Source: Scenedesmus sp. ARA3
Taxonomy: Eukaryota; Chlorophyta; Chlorophyceae; Sphaeropleales; Scenedesmaceae
Reading direction: 5' to 3'
NCBI GenBank assembly: GCA_004335835.1
Contig: RWJK01001501.1
Coordinates: 47,159 to 111,158 of the forward strand
DNA length: 64,000 nucleotides
A program made the translations under genes and the position numbers. A model generated the notes under the pieces. That model ran no database searches. It was not told the DNA's origin and saw nothing but the letters and a program-made list of their open reading frames with translations. Positions 20,435-34,023 of this stretch are shown here, piece after piece; within the stretch, counting starts at the first letter, position 1, and each line of letters starts with the position of its first letter.

Positions 20435-23400
20435 ATGGATAGCATAAAATCGTTCGTGATAGGTGGGTGCTTAGTAGGCAGATCCATTTACTGTCAGGCG
20501 TGGCAGAGCAGCACACACCAACAGCAGTTTCAGCACCGCCCAGTGGCAGTGTCACCAATGTACAGCCGATCTTATGCCACGGAGGTTGCCAAATCAGCTG
20601 TTGCACAGCACAGTGCACTACTGGCTGCAATGAACCACAACAGCTTGCCGCAGGTCGACACATGGCCTGGGCCCCAGCGTGCGCGAGGCCAGCTAGCCTG
20701 GTTGTGTGGCAGCGCCAAGTGACTCTCACATGAATAGCCAGGCAATCCTCATGCTGCCTCCCCATTTCTTGCTCAGTTCTTGCATGTGTGTTTGTTGTGC
20801 GCAGGGCTGTCTCTGCTTATTGTCGCAGTTGTACGGGCCACAGCAGAGGCACAGCCTGCACTAGCAGGTGATGTTTTGAACAACCAGCTGCGGCCGCACT
20901 GCATGCGCACGCACTTGTGTAGTTACTGCTGCGTGCCTGCTTGTTAAGTGGCATTATGAGGGGACTGCAATGGCATACGCATACTGCTACTGTTGCCAAG
21001 CCATGCATGTACATGCAGAGATGCAATATGCCCACCACGGCTGCACCATGTACATGTGCATGTCTACTTGAGACACCCTGATGCAGCTCAGCATCTGCCT
21101 GAGGGCTGTGTCGTGCAGCACTATAAGCAGGCGCGCGTTGCTGTTATAATTGAGCGCAGAGATGCAATGTGCCCACCACTGCTGCACCATACTTGACGTC
21201 TGGTGGGCTTTTGGCTGCGCTTACATGCCACTGCAGGAACAGCACAGCGGCAGGTGCTGCAAGTACCCCCGTAAGTACTAGTACACGATTGTGCATGCAC
21301 ATCCTGTGGATGATGGTGTGAAGTAAACACAGCCCATGAAATGCACAGCGCTGCCCGTGACTCGTTTGTTGCAGTGTGCACGCTGCTGGTACAGCTGAGC
21401 AGCAGGAGTTCCTTCTTGCTTCATATTAAGCAGCTGTTGCAGCAACAGGGCACAACCACGGCCAAGCGCACAGCAGCGGAGACATATATGGTTGCAGCCA
21501 CTTCACTCTGCCCTGTCACCACAACCTGTCTCCTGACCACCCCTGCAGGCGCTTGACAGGACTGCAGTATCAGCCGAAAGGGCTGCAGTCTGCACCCAAC
21601 AACACCCGCAAAAGCTACCGTAACTCCAGAGACACAGCAGCGCTGCTCAAGAACCTAGGCGCAGGCACGAATGCCACACAGATTGCCAGGGCAGCTTGCA
21701 GCTCAGATAACATACTGGACCCAGAATGTGTCGATGTGCTGCTGCTGGCGCTGACCCCGACCTCATACTCTTCCAATGAAACACGTGACACGTTCGGCCG
21801 GCGCCCATACATCAGCCCTGCACAAGTAAGCGGCGTACATCGTATGTTAGATGAACACATGTGCATGCAGGCTGCAGAACAGCCAGCTGTCGGACCATTG
21901 CTCTGGTCAACACGTATCCTATGTTACGCTGCAACCAGGTGGCGGTTTACAATTCTGCAAGTGGCATGTGAACATTGACAGATCCAGAAACCGTGCTAGC
22001 CTGTACGCGTGTCAAGCATGCTGCAAAAACAAGCACATGCAGGCCCTGCATGACGTTAGCGCTGTTGCTTCTGCTGCAGGCTTGAAAATAGAATGCTGGT
22101 TGCCACACCCGTCTTGTTGATCTGCATTCAGCCAGCGGCATTTGAGGTTCTGGGACCTGTGCTGCTGTGCTTGCAGGACCAGGGCAGGTGCTCTTCATGT
22201 GTGGGCTTTGCTGTTACTGCTGCTGCTGAGGCTGCCATCAATGTGCACCGCCAGCAGAGCTGGCGCAGCTTCAACCTGTCAGAGCAGGACTTGAGCTTCT
22301 GCAAGTGAGGCATCGCTGGTGCTTTTGACGCTGTAGGCGCTTGCACGGTTGCTCGTATGCGTAGTCGCACAAGACAGCTGTCACATAGTGCAAGTGGTAT
22401 CACTTAAACCGATTGTTGAGCTCAAACGAGGCTAATCCGGCTCACACAGAGTTTGCAGGGCTCAAAATGCTCTTCAGAAGTTTGGTTGTTCTGGCCACGC
22501 TGCTTGGCCTAGGCTGAGCCGCGCAAGTGCTGTTCTCTCCTGCTCCTGAGATGCAGGCTTCTGCCCAGGATTAACTGCGTGACTGGCGCATCGTATGGCG
22601 ACGTTATCAGCAGCTTTCTGAACAACGCTGTCTCAAGTTGGGCTTCGCGCAGCTGCTGGGCCTACTCGGGCGATGCCAACACGGGCTGCCCTAGCGCCGC
22701 CACCTGCCGCAACCAGCTCTCGAGAGGTAAGCTGATCCCGGAGCCTGCATATGCACATTTTGCGACTTCTGATAATGCTTTCGCTGGATCCGGATCAGCA
22801 AGTCTCGTTGCGGGTTCGTCTTCCGGCCAGGCCAGAGTATCTTCTGTACCAGGACTGTCATGCCGGCGCCAGCGGCAGTGTTACTAGCCGGTGAAAGTTA
22901 CACACACGCGCGTTTGAGGAGCCGATGACAAGCTCAATGGGCAAAGAGAAAATAAAAGCTGGAGGCAGCAGACGAGGTGTTCACGTGCATCAGCCACAGC
23001 GCATTGCTAGCTGCTGGTCTGCTGGACACCAAACACGTGTTGTGCACAAGTAGGTCCACTATCTTCGGGTTCTTCTGTGAGGATGAACTAGGGGGCGCAC
23101 AAAGGCGCACTGATGGCTCCGTAGTGGGGTACAGGGGCAACGTCTGTATGTGGTCTATGACCGCTGCGGCAGCGCCTCGTTTAGTTATCATGCTGTGCAC
23201 AGCTGCCGGGTGCTGCTCAAACCTCCGGGTGTTGCTCACTCTATATGACTGCCTGCAGGCACTTCCTTGTCCTGGGCGTACAATGCCAATGCGCATAACA
23301 CCATGGCCAAAGTAAAGGAGCGCATCATGCTGTCAGGCGGCGTCATCGCATCCATGGCTATGTCAGATGCCGCATTCCAACAGTTCCAGGCATATGGTGT

Positions 23401-23772
23401 AGCGGGAGATGCGGTGTATGCACCGCCTGATGACCCTGCAAGTGCTGTTTCAGTGATGCACGCCGTCTTCTGCTACGGCTGGTGGGACAATGCAACAAAT
23501 ACTGCGGATGGCTATTGGCTGTGCAAGAACAGGTGCGGAGGCAGCCTTGTGTTTTGCTTTTGGGCAGATTTGCTGCTGGGCTGGGCATGTGTGTATGTGC
23601 GTATGTTGCGTGCATGCGGGAGGCGTGCTGTCTGTGGTGATTCATCAGCGCAGCGGAGACGCAGCAGCAACTCAACAGCTGCTGCTGGGCGCCCGCTGAA
23701 GCCATGTTGCTGCTGCTGTTGCTGCTGCTGTTGCTGCTGCTGCTGCTCTGCTTCTTCTGCTGCTGCTGCTGC

Positions 23773-23805
<33 letters not shown>

Positions 23806-26800
23806 GATGCTGCTGCCGCTGCTGCTGCCGCCTGCTGATATATCCGGTCGCTGTTCTCAGCTGGGGCCCCTCTTGGGGAATCAGCGGCTCTTTCAGGATT
23901 GCATACGGTGCAGCCTACATCATGCAGCCAGATTATACTTTTGCGCTGAAGGTCCAGCCGAGTGTGTCACAAGTACAGAAGAGGTTTGCACAGGCGCTGT
24001 CATACCCAGCCGCACCTGGGTGCCTGCTGTACTCCCCAAAGCAACCTGAGCGCTTGCTGAAACTGGCCGAAGACCTGAACACCCTCACCGCATTGGCACC
24101 AACGTTAGCCTTGGCCCTGCCGCAAGCGCTGGCGGAGGTCATGACAAGCAATGTGGACCGCATTCGCAACTTGACAGCAGCTAGCCGGGGCCCCTTCAGG
24201 CTGTGTGGCAGATACATGGCGCCACTTCTCAAGCAAGGTTTGTGACAGCATGCCAACATGCTGCTTCCAAGGGCAAATTTGTGCAGCTGCAACGGAGCCA
24301 TGTGCCCATGCAAGCATGCCGCTGCTTGTTCATGTCTGCACCTGATTAATGCATCAGCTGTGCAGTGCTGTGTGTACACCAGCCTGCAACCTGAACGTGT
24401 CAACTTGCACCCCACACAGCAACATGAGGATTTCAGCGACCTTCAAATGCAACAAGCACCCAATCGCTGCCATGTATCAGCCGCTGCGTTGGCTGCCGAT
24501 GCTGTCGTAGTAGTTTCACGAACAAAAGCGGTTGTTGGGTGCTTCATGCTGCAGTTGCCTGTGTAACACCTCCTAAGCAGCTGCCGGACGCTCAGCCATG
24601 GAGCGGCTGCAAGCCTGCTCTGGGCGCCACCTGCAATGCACGCTGCAATCCTGGAGATCAGGGCCAGGGATACACGGCATCATGCGCATTGACTGATGGC
24701 GTCGGCACTTGGTTTGTGGCTGGCCGCTGCTCGTCAGGGAGTGCAACAGGTACGCTTCAAGTGAGCTTCATACTGCATTTCAACACACACAGCTGTTTGT
24801 GGTGCTATGCCGTGCTAAAAACCATGTCCTTGCTGGCATATGTTATGCAGAATGCACAAACTGCAAGCAGATTGGCACTTATCACTGCTGCTTGTTGTCT
24901 CATGTGCCTGCTGCTGCAGCAAGTGGGCCCATTGTGGTGCAGGCTGAGCCGTCCCTGTGTGTCACGGCACCTTTGCAGCAGGTGAACTTCACCTGCTTTA
25001 AAAGCATAGCTGCCAACACTACCTGCTTTGCATCCCTCGAGTCCTGCCCGACAGTCAGCACCATCCAGCAGGCACAAGCGGTGCACAAGCACGCGTTCAT
25101 GTCGTTGGTCACACTGTTGAATGGCTGGTGTGCGTTTGATGCATATGCACGGATGCAGAACACCAGAGCACTCTGACGCGCTGCCCTGTTTGGCCACTCT
25201 TTCATTACAGCAGAACACCGATGTCAGCAGCCCACACACCATGTACAGCAGCAGTTGCGGCAGTGCTGTTGACCTGTTGCTGCTTACCTTGCTGACAGGT
25301 TGAGCTGCAGAGGTGCGGCGGCGATCTGCAAGAGTTCGAGTACAAGGATGGCAAGATCATCTTGCAAGGTGATCAGATTACTGCTCAGCAGCAGTATGTT
25401 GAGCCCAGCCGGCTGGCCTGGTGGTGACAGCAGCAACTGATCTAGACAATCTCGCAACACCACCAAACCCGCTGGTTGCAACCTTGTCATCCGATGATGC
25501 TGAGCCACCACGTGGCGCAGCTGCAGGCTGTTCCTGCGCTTGTCAGCTACGGACACCATGCTGTGCATGTGCACGCACAATCTCGTATGCTCGGGTTGGC
25601 TAGAACAGTGTTAGGCTTCATCAACTTCTGTTCTGGGCATTTGTGGTTGCAGGAGCTGATCGATGCCTTGGGGCGCTCGTCGACTCCCCGTTCAGTGGTG
25701 CTAAATTGTTTGCGAGTGCAACTCGTACTGCTGAGCAGAAATCAGAGCTCAGCTGATGTGTGCCGCTCACAGCGAAGGCAGCGCATTGGCAACGTACGAT
25801 TATTTCAATATTCAAGTGTTGATTGCCTGTGTACCGTGCTGCTTCTCTTGGCCCACAAGGCTTTTAAGACACCGCAAATGGCCCGCTGATAGCGTGTGCT
25901 TTGAGGGGCTCCTGAGGCATTGCACCCTCAAAATGGGGTGCTGCCTGCAACCCGGGGCACAGCAACAAGGTGTTGTCGCCAGTGTCTGGGTTGTTATCTG
26001 CATGCAGGCCTGGCCATGTAAGGGTGCGGGTGATGGCGGCAAACAGCGCTGGTTGAAGGACGCTGCTGGTATGCTGCGGCCCCTGCATGCCCTTGAATTG
26101 TGCCTGAGCTTTGCTGGAGGTGCTGCCAGCCCTGGAGCAGGACTGGAGGTAATCACTCATGAGCTGTGAAAGACCAGAAATGAAGGAGCTGCTTAGGTCC
26201 CGATAGTAGTAGCACTGTCACCATGTAGGCAGATATAGATGCTGCTGCTGCCTTCAATCCTGCAGCAGCTCTCAAAGTGTAACCTGCTTCACTCTTGTTG
26301 CAGCAGCATGTTGCAGGCGTGCAGCGTCGCACCAGGCACGGCACAGCAAAGCATCAAGCGGCCTCATCATGTCGCAAGCAGCCATGCTAGATGGACAGCA
26401 GCTGTTGTTTGGCTAACACAGCTTCTTGTGGCAATCAATTTAACGACAAAGGCGGCCTTTTACAACAAGTGCCTTGCTTTGTTGCGCAGCTGATGTTTTG
26501 CCCTCGAGGCGCATTGGGGCTGTTCTGGGCGAATATCGTGCCATACATGGGAGGTAAACTGCTGCTCAGGTCACAGTCCCCTCTAGTACTGCTGCTTACT
26601 CTAGTGTGTTGCTTCATGTGCTTGCAACAATTGCAGCAACCAGATAACACTTATGTTATGCAGTGTTGAAGTTTCTGCCCAGTAATTGATGCACATTCAT
26701 CCAAATGGTTGCAGACAGCTCTGCTGCAAGGCATGTACGACTGCCAGTCTCGGAGTGTGAAGCAGCACATGTGCACAGCTACTGCACCCCAGTGTAACTT

Positions 26801-29800
26801 GTGCAAAGTACAGATGTGGTGCTGAAAGGGGTGCAACCGGCTCAGCTTACACAGCAATTGCCAGGCCTGAGACATCTGGCCAGAGCTGGCTGCCACAAGG
26901 ATCTGCGCCAGCATGACATCGAAAGCCGTTGGGTCGTTGTGCTGCTGTCATGCTGCAGCAGACCGTCGTAATTTACAGCCAAGCAAGCAGCAGACAGCAG
27001 CACAGTGAACATGACGGGCCAAATCTGCAATTGACTGAGCACTGCTTGCCTTCTTGCCGCAGGCCGATCGGGGGTTGTTGCGCTCAAGTCCAACATCAAT
27101 CTGTGCATCGCTGCACCTGTGCTGGACAACCAAACGCGAGTAAGTGGTGATCAGGAGGAGGGCATTGCTGTTTACAGTAATCGCAACCCTCCTCCCAGTA
27201 GCTTGAGGTGGCACACATGCGCTTGCCTGGCCTGCAGGGGTCTCAAGGCTATTTGAGTATGTGCCTGCCAAACCTGCGCAAACAGGTATATCCGTGGGAC
27301 CAACCCATGCTGGGATGGTTCACAGAACAGGCATGGATTGATCACTGCTGCAGCACCCGTGCTAGCATTGGTGTTAAGCAAGGTGCGAGACTGGCATCTC
27401 GCTGTGTGGACCTTGGACGGCAGCAGCAGCCGCACTGGCAGCTGCTGCAGCAGCATATCATCAATGCAAATGCACAGTTTCACTTTCAATCAAGAACCTT
27501 GCTGCACAACGTGCTGCTGCTCCGTGTTGCAGGTTAAGCTGCAGCTTTGCAGCAGCAGCAACACCCGCTTTGTATACGAATCAGATGGCAGTGTGCAATT
27601 GCAAGGTGAGATTGCACAGTTAGATGCTTTATGCAACTGGCAAGGGCACAATTTGTGCTTGTTTGCAGCTCCAATCCTTTCAGGTATTAGTGTTGGCGTA
27701 TGCCGCGTGATCACTCATGAGTACACCAGTGTAACCCCTCTACTACGTGCTTGTTGCCAGCGCGTGTAGGATCATGTGATGTGCTGTGACGGTAGCGCTG
27801 TTGATCAGGCAGTGAATAAGGTACCTTTATTGACCGCAACAGAGGGTGGCGTACCTGCGGTGACATGCGTTGGCAGCGCATTCAGAGGAAAGTGCATGCA
27901 CTACTCAAGCCGACCGCCTTGCTGTTATTGTTGATACAGTTTGTCACCAACTTGCTGTGGGTCTGTCTCGTGATGTGTGCTGCTTCTGCCATGCAGGGTC
28001 CAACTGGTGCCTTGAAGTTGTTGCCTATGCAGCCCGCGATGGCGCTCAAGTTGTGGTGAGAGCTGTGCTTGCCCTTCGAATTGCAGTGGGTCCGCTGGCA
28101 GTGCGCCTGAGCATGCTGTGGCTTATACATTCGGGATGTATCCGCTTCCTTCTTTCTTCTTGACATTCCTTTACCGACTTGCAGACATGTCCAGATACAA
28201 GCAAGTAATGAAAGAGCGTAGTTGATTTGATTCAAAAACCATGTGTTGCTGCAGCACTTGATTTGGCGGCGTCCGTTCAGCTGTACATCCTGGCAGATTT
28301 GAAGTACATCCCAGCGTTGTTTGCAGTGTTGTGCTGTGTAACACACGCTGGCCCAGCATCTCATCTCAACACACAGCCGTTTCCCTTCTAGGACGTGCCT
28401 CATATGCATGCACTGCAGCTGCAGCAACTTTAACAACGCAGCTGCTGTAGATGGCTGGAAGCCAGCAGCAATGCATTCTGCGTGGCTATGCCTCGGGCGT
28501 AAACCTACTAGCACACCTGAGAGAACTCCTGCTGCACATGGACACCCTGCTGATGCATGCATGGCATGTTGGCTGCTGCTTTGCTCCTGATTGCGCAGAT
28601 TAAGCGGTGCACGGTCGCGGCACTGATCAACCAGCGCTGGTGGAAGGATGCCGACGGTGCGCTGCGGCCATTACATGCCCTCGACTACTGCCTTGGCGCG
28701 CCTGAGGACAATGCCAGCCTGGGAACAGCACTACAGGTGAAAAGTGGCACAAGGCAGCTCAACAGCTGTATGACTGAGCAGCTGTGCAGAACCAGTCCTG
28801 GCACAATTCGCATGCTTTCAGATGCAGCTGCTAGCCATGCGTGTTATGCCAGGACATCTGCTGTGTCGCCTTGTCTGAATCGTTGCCCAAACCGCGCTAA
28901 TAATGCGTTGCGTGAGATGCATCTTGGTCACCATCATTGGTGGACAGTTTGTGCACATGTGCTGCGCATAACGTGGATCCTAACACTGCAAACACAAGGC
29001 TTACAGGGTGACATAGTCGCATCCCTCTCACGTGGGCGCGCCTTAATGTGTGATTAATGCAACTTTGTTGTTTCTCCAACATCTGGCATTGTCGTCTGGT
29101 TCCTCGCTTTGAGTGGCCACCAGCTGGGTACTGACTTGTAGTGCTTGTCTGCCGCCTGCTGCCCGTCTGCCAGCTGTGGAAGTGCAACCAAAGCAAGAAC
29201 CAACTGTTTGCGGCTGACTGGATGCCATCTGTGCCTGGTAAGTCGATAGAATTTCGGTTGAACTGCACCAGTTTGTTGTGATGCACTGGTGCAATGCACA
29301 ATTTGCAGGTTACACGTTGCACAGTCTAGACTGGTGAGCTTGACGGGTGAAGCTGTACACCACATGTGGGGCTGGTGACAACAGACCTGTGCTTTGCCTT
29401 ATTATACGTGACAATGCACAGGCATATGCCTGACGAGATGCATTTGCGCTCAGGCTAGAGTCAAGACACTCAGGATGCACACCACTGCTTTGCCGCTGCA
29501 GCCTTGCATACTCCTTCTCTATTATCGCATGCCACCTGGCGTTTTCGTGTATTGTGTCAGCTGTGATGTACCTATTACCTCCTCTGGCATGTCTCACACT
29601 CTGCTGCACTTGACCTGCCATGCGCGCAGCTTTTGTATACCTCGGCTGCTTCCGCAGCGAAGCCAGCGCTCCAGTACTGCCTGATCTGCTGTCAGAGGCG
29701 CTGACTGCCAGCAACACAACAGAGCAGTGCTGGAAGCTTGCAGCCGGCTCACTGGCTTCGAAGTATACACTGCGAGCAAAGGATCAGGTGCATCCACTGT

Positions 29801-31082
29801 TTGGTGTGAGCGGCCGCAAGTGCTTCGGCGGCTGGAGCCTTGCCAAGGCCACATCGCTGGGGCCGGCCCCAGAGTCCTCATGTGCTGCCAACCAACCAGA
29901 CGTAAGCGGCATGATGGTCCCAACAAATCACACCACGCGTATGTCCTGCAGTAATAGGTAGTAGAGTGACTTGCCTTGACGATGCTGACCTGCAGCTGCG
30001 TGTATGCCGCATAGCGGCTGTCACATGATAGTGCTGGCGCACCCGAGTCACGTAAAAGTGCAGTTGCTGCGTACAGTTTCGGCCGCTGCGGCTGCCGGCG
30101 GCATCCCCTGGCATTGCTTGTCTGCTCAACCGTTGGCCGGTCCGTGCTTCCTCAATTGCAAGTCACGGCTGCTGCTCGCACACATGTGTTGGGTGTACAC
30201 CCAGCAGGGGGGCTCTGCAGGCCAGCCTCTGCACTACAGCGCAACAGGCCCGTGACGCTATTGCCGCTGTTGCTGCAGGTGGTTGCTGTGTACCAGGTGG
30301 TGCCGCCAGGTGCCCCTATTCCCAGAGGCTGTGTGCTGGAACCTCTCAGCGTGTTCAGCCGCGGTCAGCCCGACAAAGTAACCGTGTCTTTGTGTTGCTG
30401 CTGCTCTCTGTATCACTATTACATCGGATGATGCAAACACACTTGAGCTTTGCATGCAAAGAGAATGAGGAGGGTATGCTGCACGAGCACAGCAGCGGCA
30501 ACATAATATGCGAGAACAACAATGCAGCTGCCGCGGCCATGAGTTGCACTTGAGCCAGTGCATGGTGCACTGCATGCCTTGATGCAAGCTCAAAAACACA
30601 CAGAAGATGCATGTGCATGCATGCACACAATCCATGCATTAGAGGATGCATCTCTGGCAGAGCCATGAGCAGCCAGCTGCACCATGTTGTTGAGTGCATT
30701 CAACCTGTGGCACCCGCAGGAATACTTCGGCGGCACGCTTCCTGGAGGTTACGAAACAGCCCGCGCATTCGGACTTATTACAGAATCCAAGTACTATGTT
30801 GTGGCACGTACCAACAATATTGGTGAGCTGCGCATGTCGCTCCGGCTGGGCTGCCTCCGTCTGTCCAGAAACGCTGCAGCATGCATTGTGTGCTCAGCAG
30901 TGGTGGTGTGAGAATGTGTTGCCTTAGTAGGTGCTGAGGGTAGTTCTGTTAGTACACCATACTGGATGCGTGTGCTGTGCACACCTCCCAGCCCTGGAGA
31001 CCTTGATTGCCACTTGTCTGCATGTGGCTGCTTCTTGCAGTGCCCTTGCAAGTGCATTCAGCTGCCGGGCCAAGCATGTTTT

Positions 31083-31128
<46 letters not shown>

Positions 31129-31326
31129 TGTTGGCCAGGGTATGGCTATGGCTTCACCTATGGTGCAATATCTACCACTGCCCCGCTGCTGAACATCACA
31201 ATTAACGGCTCACTGGGCTGTTACGAGCCATGCTTAGATGACGCCTCCAAAGCGTGTGGCAGCGGGGATGGCTGGGGCGGCGCAACACAACCACGTGTGT
31301 GGGTTGTGTACGAGTTTCCCAACTAA
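20435..31326 (+). CDS. Secreted papain-like peptidase with ricin-B and WSC-like modules, plus-strand copy
   Basis: Exons supported by phase and by the paralogue are 20435-20462, 20805-20867, 21237-21270, 21549-21825, 22177-22304, 22557-22726, 23259-23532, 23861-24237, 24555-24749, 24920-24981, 25299-25368, 26008-26148, 26490-26553, 27063-27139, 27533-27605, 27997-28055, 28599-28736, 29174-29237, 29630-29901, 30279-30377, 30720-30822 and 31139-31326. Exon 5 (near 21878-21938) and exon 13 (near 25650-25790) are unresolved. A two-exon signal peptide joins to MDSIKSFVIGLSLLIVAVV. The peptidase C1 core has DQGRCSSC, MHAVFCYGWW and KNSWGPSWG (the Asn-Ser junction spans an intron). Further on come CCP-like Cys, beta-trefoil units (RWLKDAAGMLRPLHAL, QRWWKDADGALRPLHALDYC) and a WSC-like domain (YLGCFRSEASAP). 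Probable extracellular protease binding glycans. It may be weakened by exon 5/13 changes. Confidence 0.8.
21015..21195 (+). repeat. Short duplication in peptidase intron 2
   Basis: A block of about 35 bases (GAGATGCAATATGCCCACCA) at 21018 recurs at 21157 with two or three changes. It is intronic and has no match to a neighbouring exon. Confidence 0.6.
23703..23835 (+). repeat. CTG/TTG-rich tract before peptidase exon 9
   Basis: About 130 bases of imperfect CTG repeats lie 25 bases upstream of the acceptor at 23860. They form the long pyrimidine-rich region of that 3' splice site. The long Leu/Cys open frames here are artefacts of the repeat. Confidence 0.85.
31083..31127 (+). repeat. (CTG)n before last peptidase exon
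   Basis: About fourteen CTG units lie a few bases before the acceptor of exon 24 (31139). Confidence 0.85.
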
Positions 31327-33054
31327 GCAGGGAGGCAGAGGGTTCTTCAGGGAGTCGCTGATGCATTAGACAATCTTTCAGTTGAACAACTCGTGGTTCG
31401 TCCAACTCAAGCTTGGGGCTTATGGATGCAGCCGCAGCAGCACACATCGTGTGTGGTGGAACTTACTTTTTATACAGGCTCTTTTGCAGCAGGCCAGATG
31501 TCTCACAATGGACAACGCTGCTGTCTGCTGCAGCAGCCACGGCATCTTCCCTGGTACATCAGGTTGCAGCCAGCCAGCTGGTCAGCATCACCAATGCAGT
31601 GCAAGTATGCCACCACATTCCTGCGGTTGGCTCTGTGTGTGGAGAGTTGAACACCTTTGAAGGCGCACGCAACAATAGCTGCACCTAGCTGGCCATGTTG
31701 GCGCAATACTCATGAACCTGTAGCTTTTCAAAACCACTGATGATATCAGGCGCAAGGGAGGCGGTTGCTGGTGCAGCTGATTGGCAAGCGTGCCAGCAGC
31801 AGGCCTGCTTGGTTGGAAAAGAATCGGGCGGTGCTGGCAGCAAATTCAATGTCTGCTGCTAGCAACTACATCTTTGTGGCTGCGTGCAGGAAGCAGACCA
31901 TTGTGAACGTAAGTTGCCCTGTCACGGGTATCGCGCATGCTGGGGTGAGGGAGAGCAGAATGCAGGTGGCTAAGCTCTGGTGTGTGTGAGGGCATGACTG
32001 AGTGCATTACAACATGCTGGGGTTCTTGTTATTGTTTTCTACCACTTGATGTGCCATTTAATATGTGCAACCAACATGCAAGGTGTGCAGCGTGTGAAAC
32101 ACCTTTCATGCATTTCAAGTAGTTAACGCGTGCAGGGGGGGGGAGTCAGCTGCTGGGGACGATTTCGATGCAAAAGATAGCAGTGGTTTGGCAGCATTGT
32201 TTTCGAGCGTTGTACGTACATGGGAGTTTTGAGTTGGGGCCAGCAAGGACAGCCTGCATTGTTGGTGTAGTAAAGCTGTCAGTCAAACATTGTCAGTCAG
32301 CCAGCGCAGCGCACAGCAACCGGGCGTTGGAACAGGCGAATTTCTTGTTGAAGATTGATTTTTTGGTATCAGAGTGTGCTGTTTGTGCAATATGTTGAGG
32401 ATACGGCTGTTGCCTGGGCCTTGGTGCTTTCTGCTGCTGCACACTTTGTGGCAGTCCGTGACACAGGTTGATTTGGCTGTCAGTTCTGTTGCAACAGCAG
32501 TGACCGCAGTGACATGGCCATGCACATGCCTCGTGAGGCAAAATGCCATGTCAGGCTTTACCACCTGACTGTTGATGCTGCATTTTTACTTCAGTTTACC
32601 CGATGAAGCGCAGCACCAGCAGTGTCAGCTGCATTGTCAGAGTCACGGGCCAAAGCCATTGGAGGGTGTGGACTAGGTGGCGGGACATTGAGCCTGTTAC
32701 TGGCTACCTATTCTTGTGTCAGTAACAAGTGGCGTCCCCGTTGTGCAACACTCAAACAGTGTGGTTGTTGGCATTGTTTTATGCGAGAGAGGACCTTTCA
32801 CAGGTTGGCATACGCTGAACCCTGTTTTACCAGGTGTCTGTCATAGAATATAGAATATGAACGCGCCGATGGAATATCACATCCTCCCTTGAACCCTAGC
32901 CCAGGGTAACGTCATCGTGTCACACCACTGTTATGTGTTCAGCTCATCAGAATTCTACAGCAACATCCTGGATGTTGACGTGCTGGTGCTCTTAGCAACG
33001 CTGTAGCTCAACATTCTACCCCCTGTCTTCCCAAGACTCGCACAGAACAGCACC
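31327..33054. other. Intergenic region; possible conserved ORF near 31393-31688
   Basis: Just 3' of the peptidase stop, frames at 31393-31650 and 31413-31688 contain segments (WGLW, TGSFAAGQM, SQLVSITNAVQVCHHIPAVGS) resembling a frame downstream of the paralogue (49325-49573: WGLW, GGSAGQTRL, SQLRSISGVVRVCLHNAVGS). In the plus copy the similarity switches frame. An exon-like stretch ending at donor GTAAGT (31909) follows. Beyond about 32000 I see nothing. No product can be named. Confidence 0.35.
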
Positions 33055-33983
33055 ATGGTGAAGGTCGGAGACAAGATTCCCAGCGCCACGCTGAAGACAA
33101 TGGGTGAATCTGGGATCCAGGATATCACAACCGAGGAGCTCACAACTGGCAAGAAGGTGCGGCAAGCAAACGAGGGTGGAGGGAACGCGAAGCTCCTATC
33201 AGTGTGTTGTGTCGTTCGCTACTGTGCAACCAGCGAATGAAAGGCGTATACATTTAAACGTGTCTAATGTGCTTGACGTGTGCTGCAGGTCGTGATCTTC
33301 GCTGTGCCAGGAGCGTTCACACCGACTTGCAGGTACAGCACCACCTGACAGATGATTGGAGGTGTCTGTTGCGTGATCTTGGCTCATTGGCACGCAAATG
33401 CACTGTTGATGCCAGATCATAGACCCACAGCAGGTCATCTCTAGGCAGTGCTGCGCTATTTTGCTGTCGCTGCATGCACCCCATACATCCACTTGCTGCA
33501 TCATGCAGTGGTTGTAGTTGTGATGCAGGTGGACACCACCCATACGATGGCCCACCGCACGCACTGCTCCTACTGTTGTTGTGACACCTGCACTTGCGGC
33601 CCCAACCATCAACAACTGCTGCTGCTGCTGCCGCGCAGCAAGAGCCATGCGCCCGGCTTCATCCAGCACGCAGCAGAGCTCAAGGCCAAGGGTGTGGACA
33701 CCATTGCATGCGTGTCTGTGAATGACCCCTTTGTGATGGATGCATGGGCCAAGGACCTGGCAGCAGGTGGGAGGGCTGGGCAGCGGCATGTGGTGTCCAG
33801 CTGTAGCAACTTCAGCAGCAGCAACAGAAGTACAGGGCTGACAATGCATGGAGCAGCTGTTAACAGGCAAGACATGTTGAGTTCAAGTGCCTGCAGCAGC
33901 AGCAGCAGCAGCAGCAGCTGTGCTATGTGGTGAGCTTGCCTGGTGCATTGCTTCGAGTCTTGCCTGGCGTCCCTGGCCTCCAT

Positions 33984-34023
<40 letters not shown>

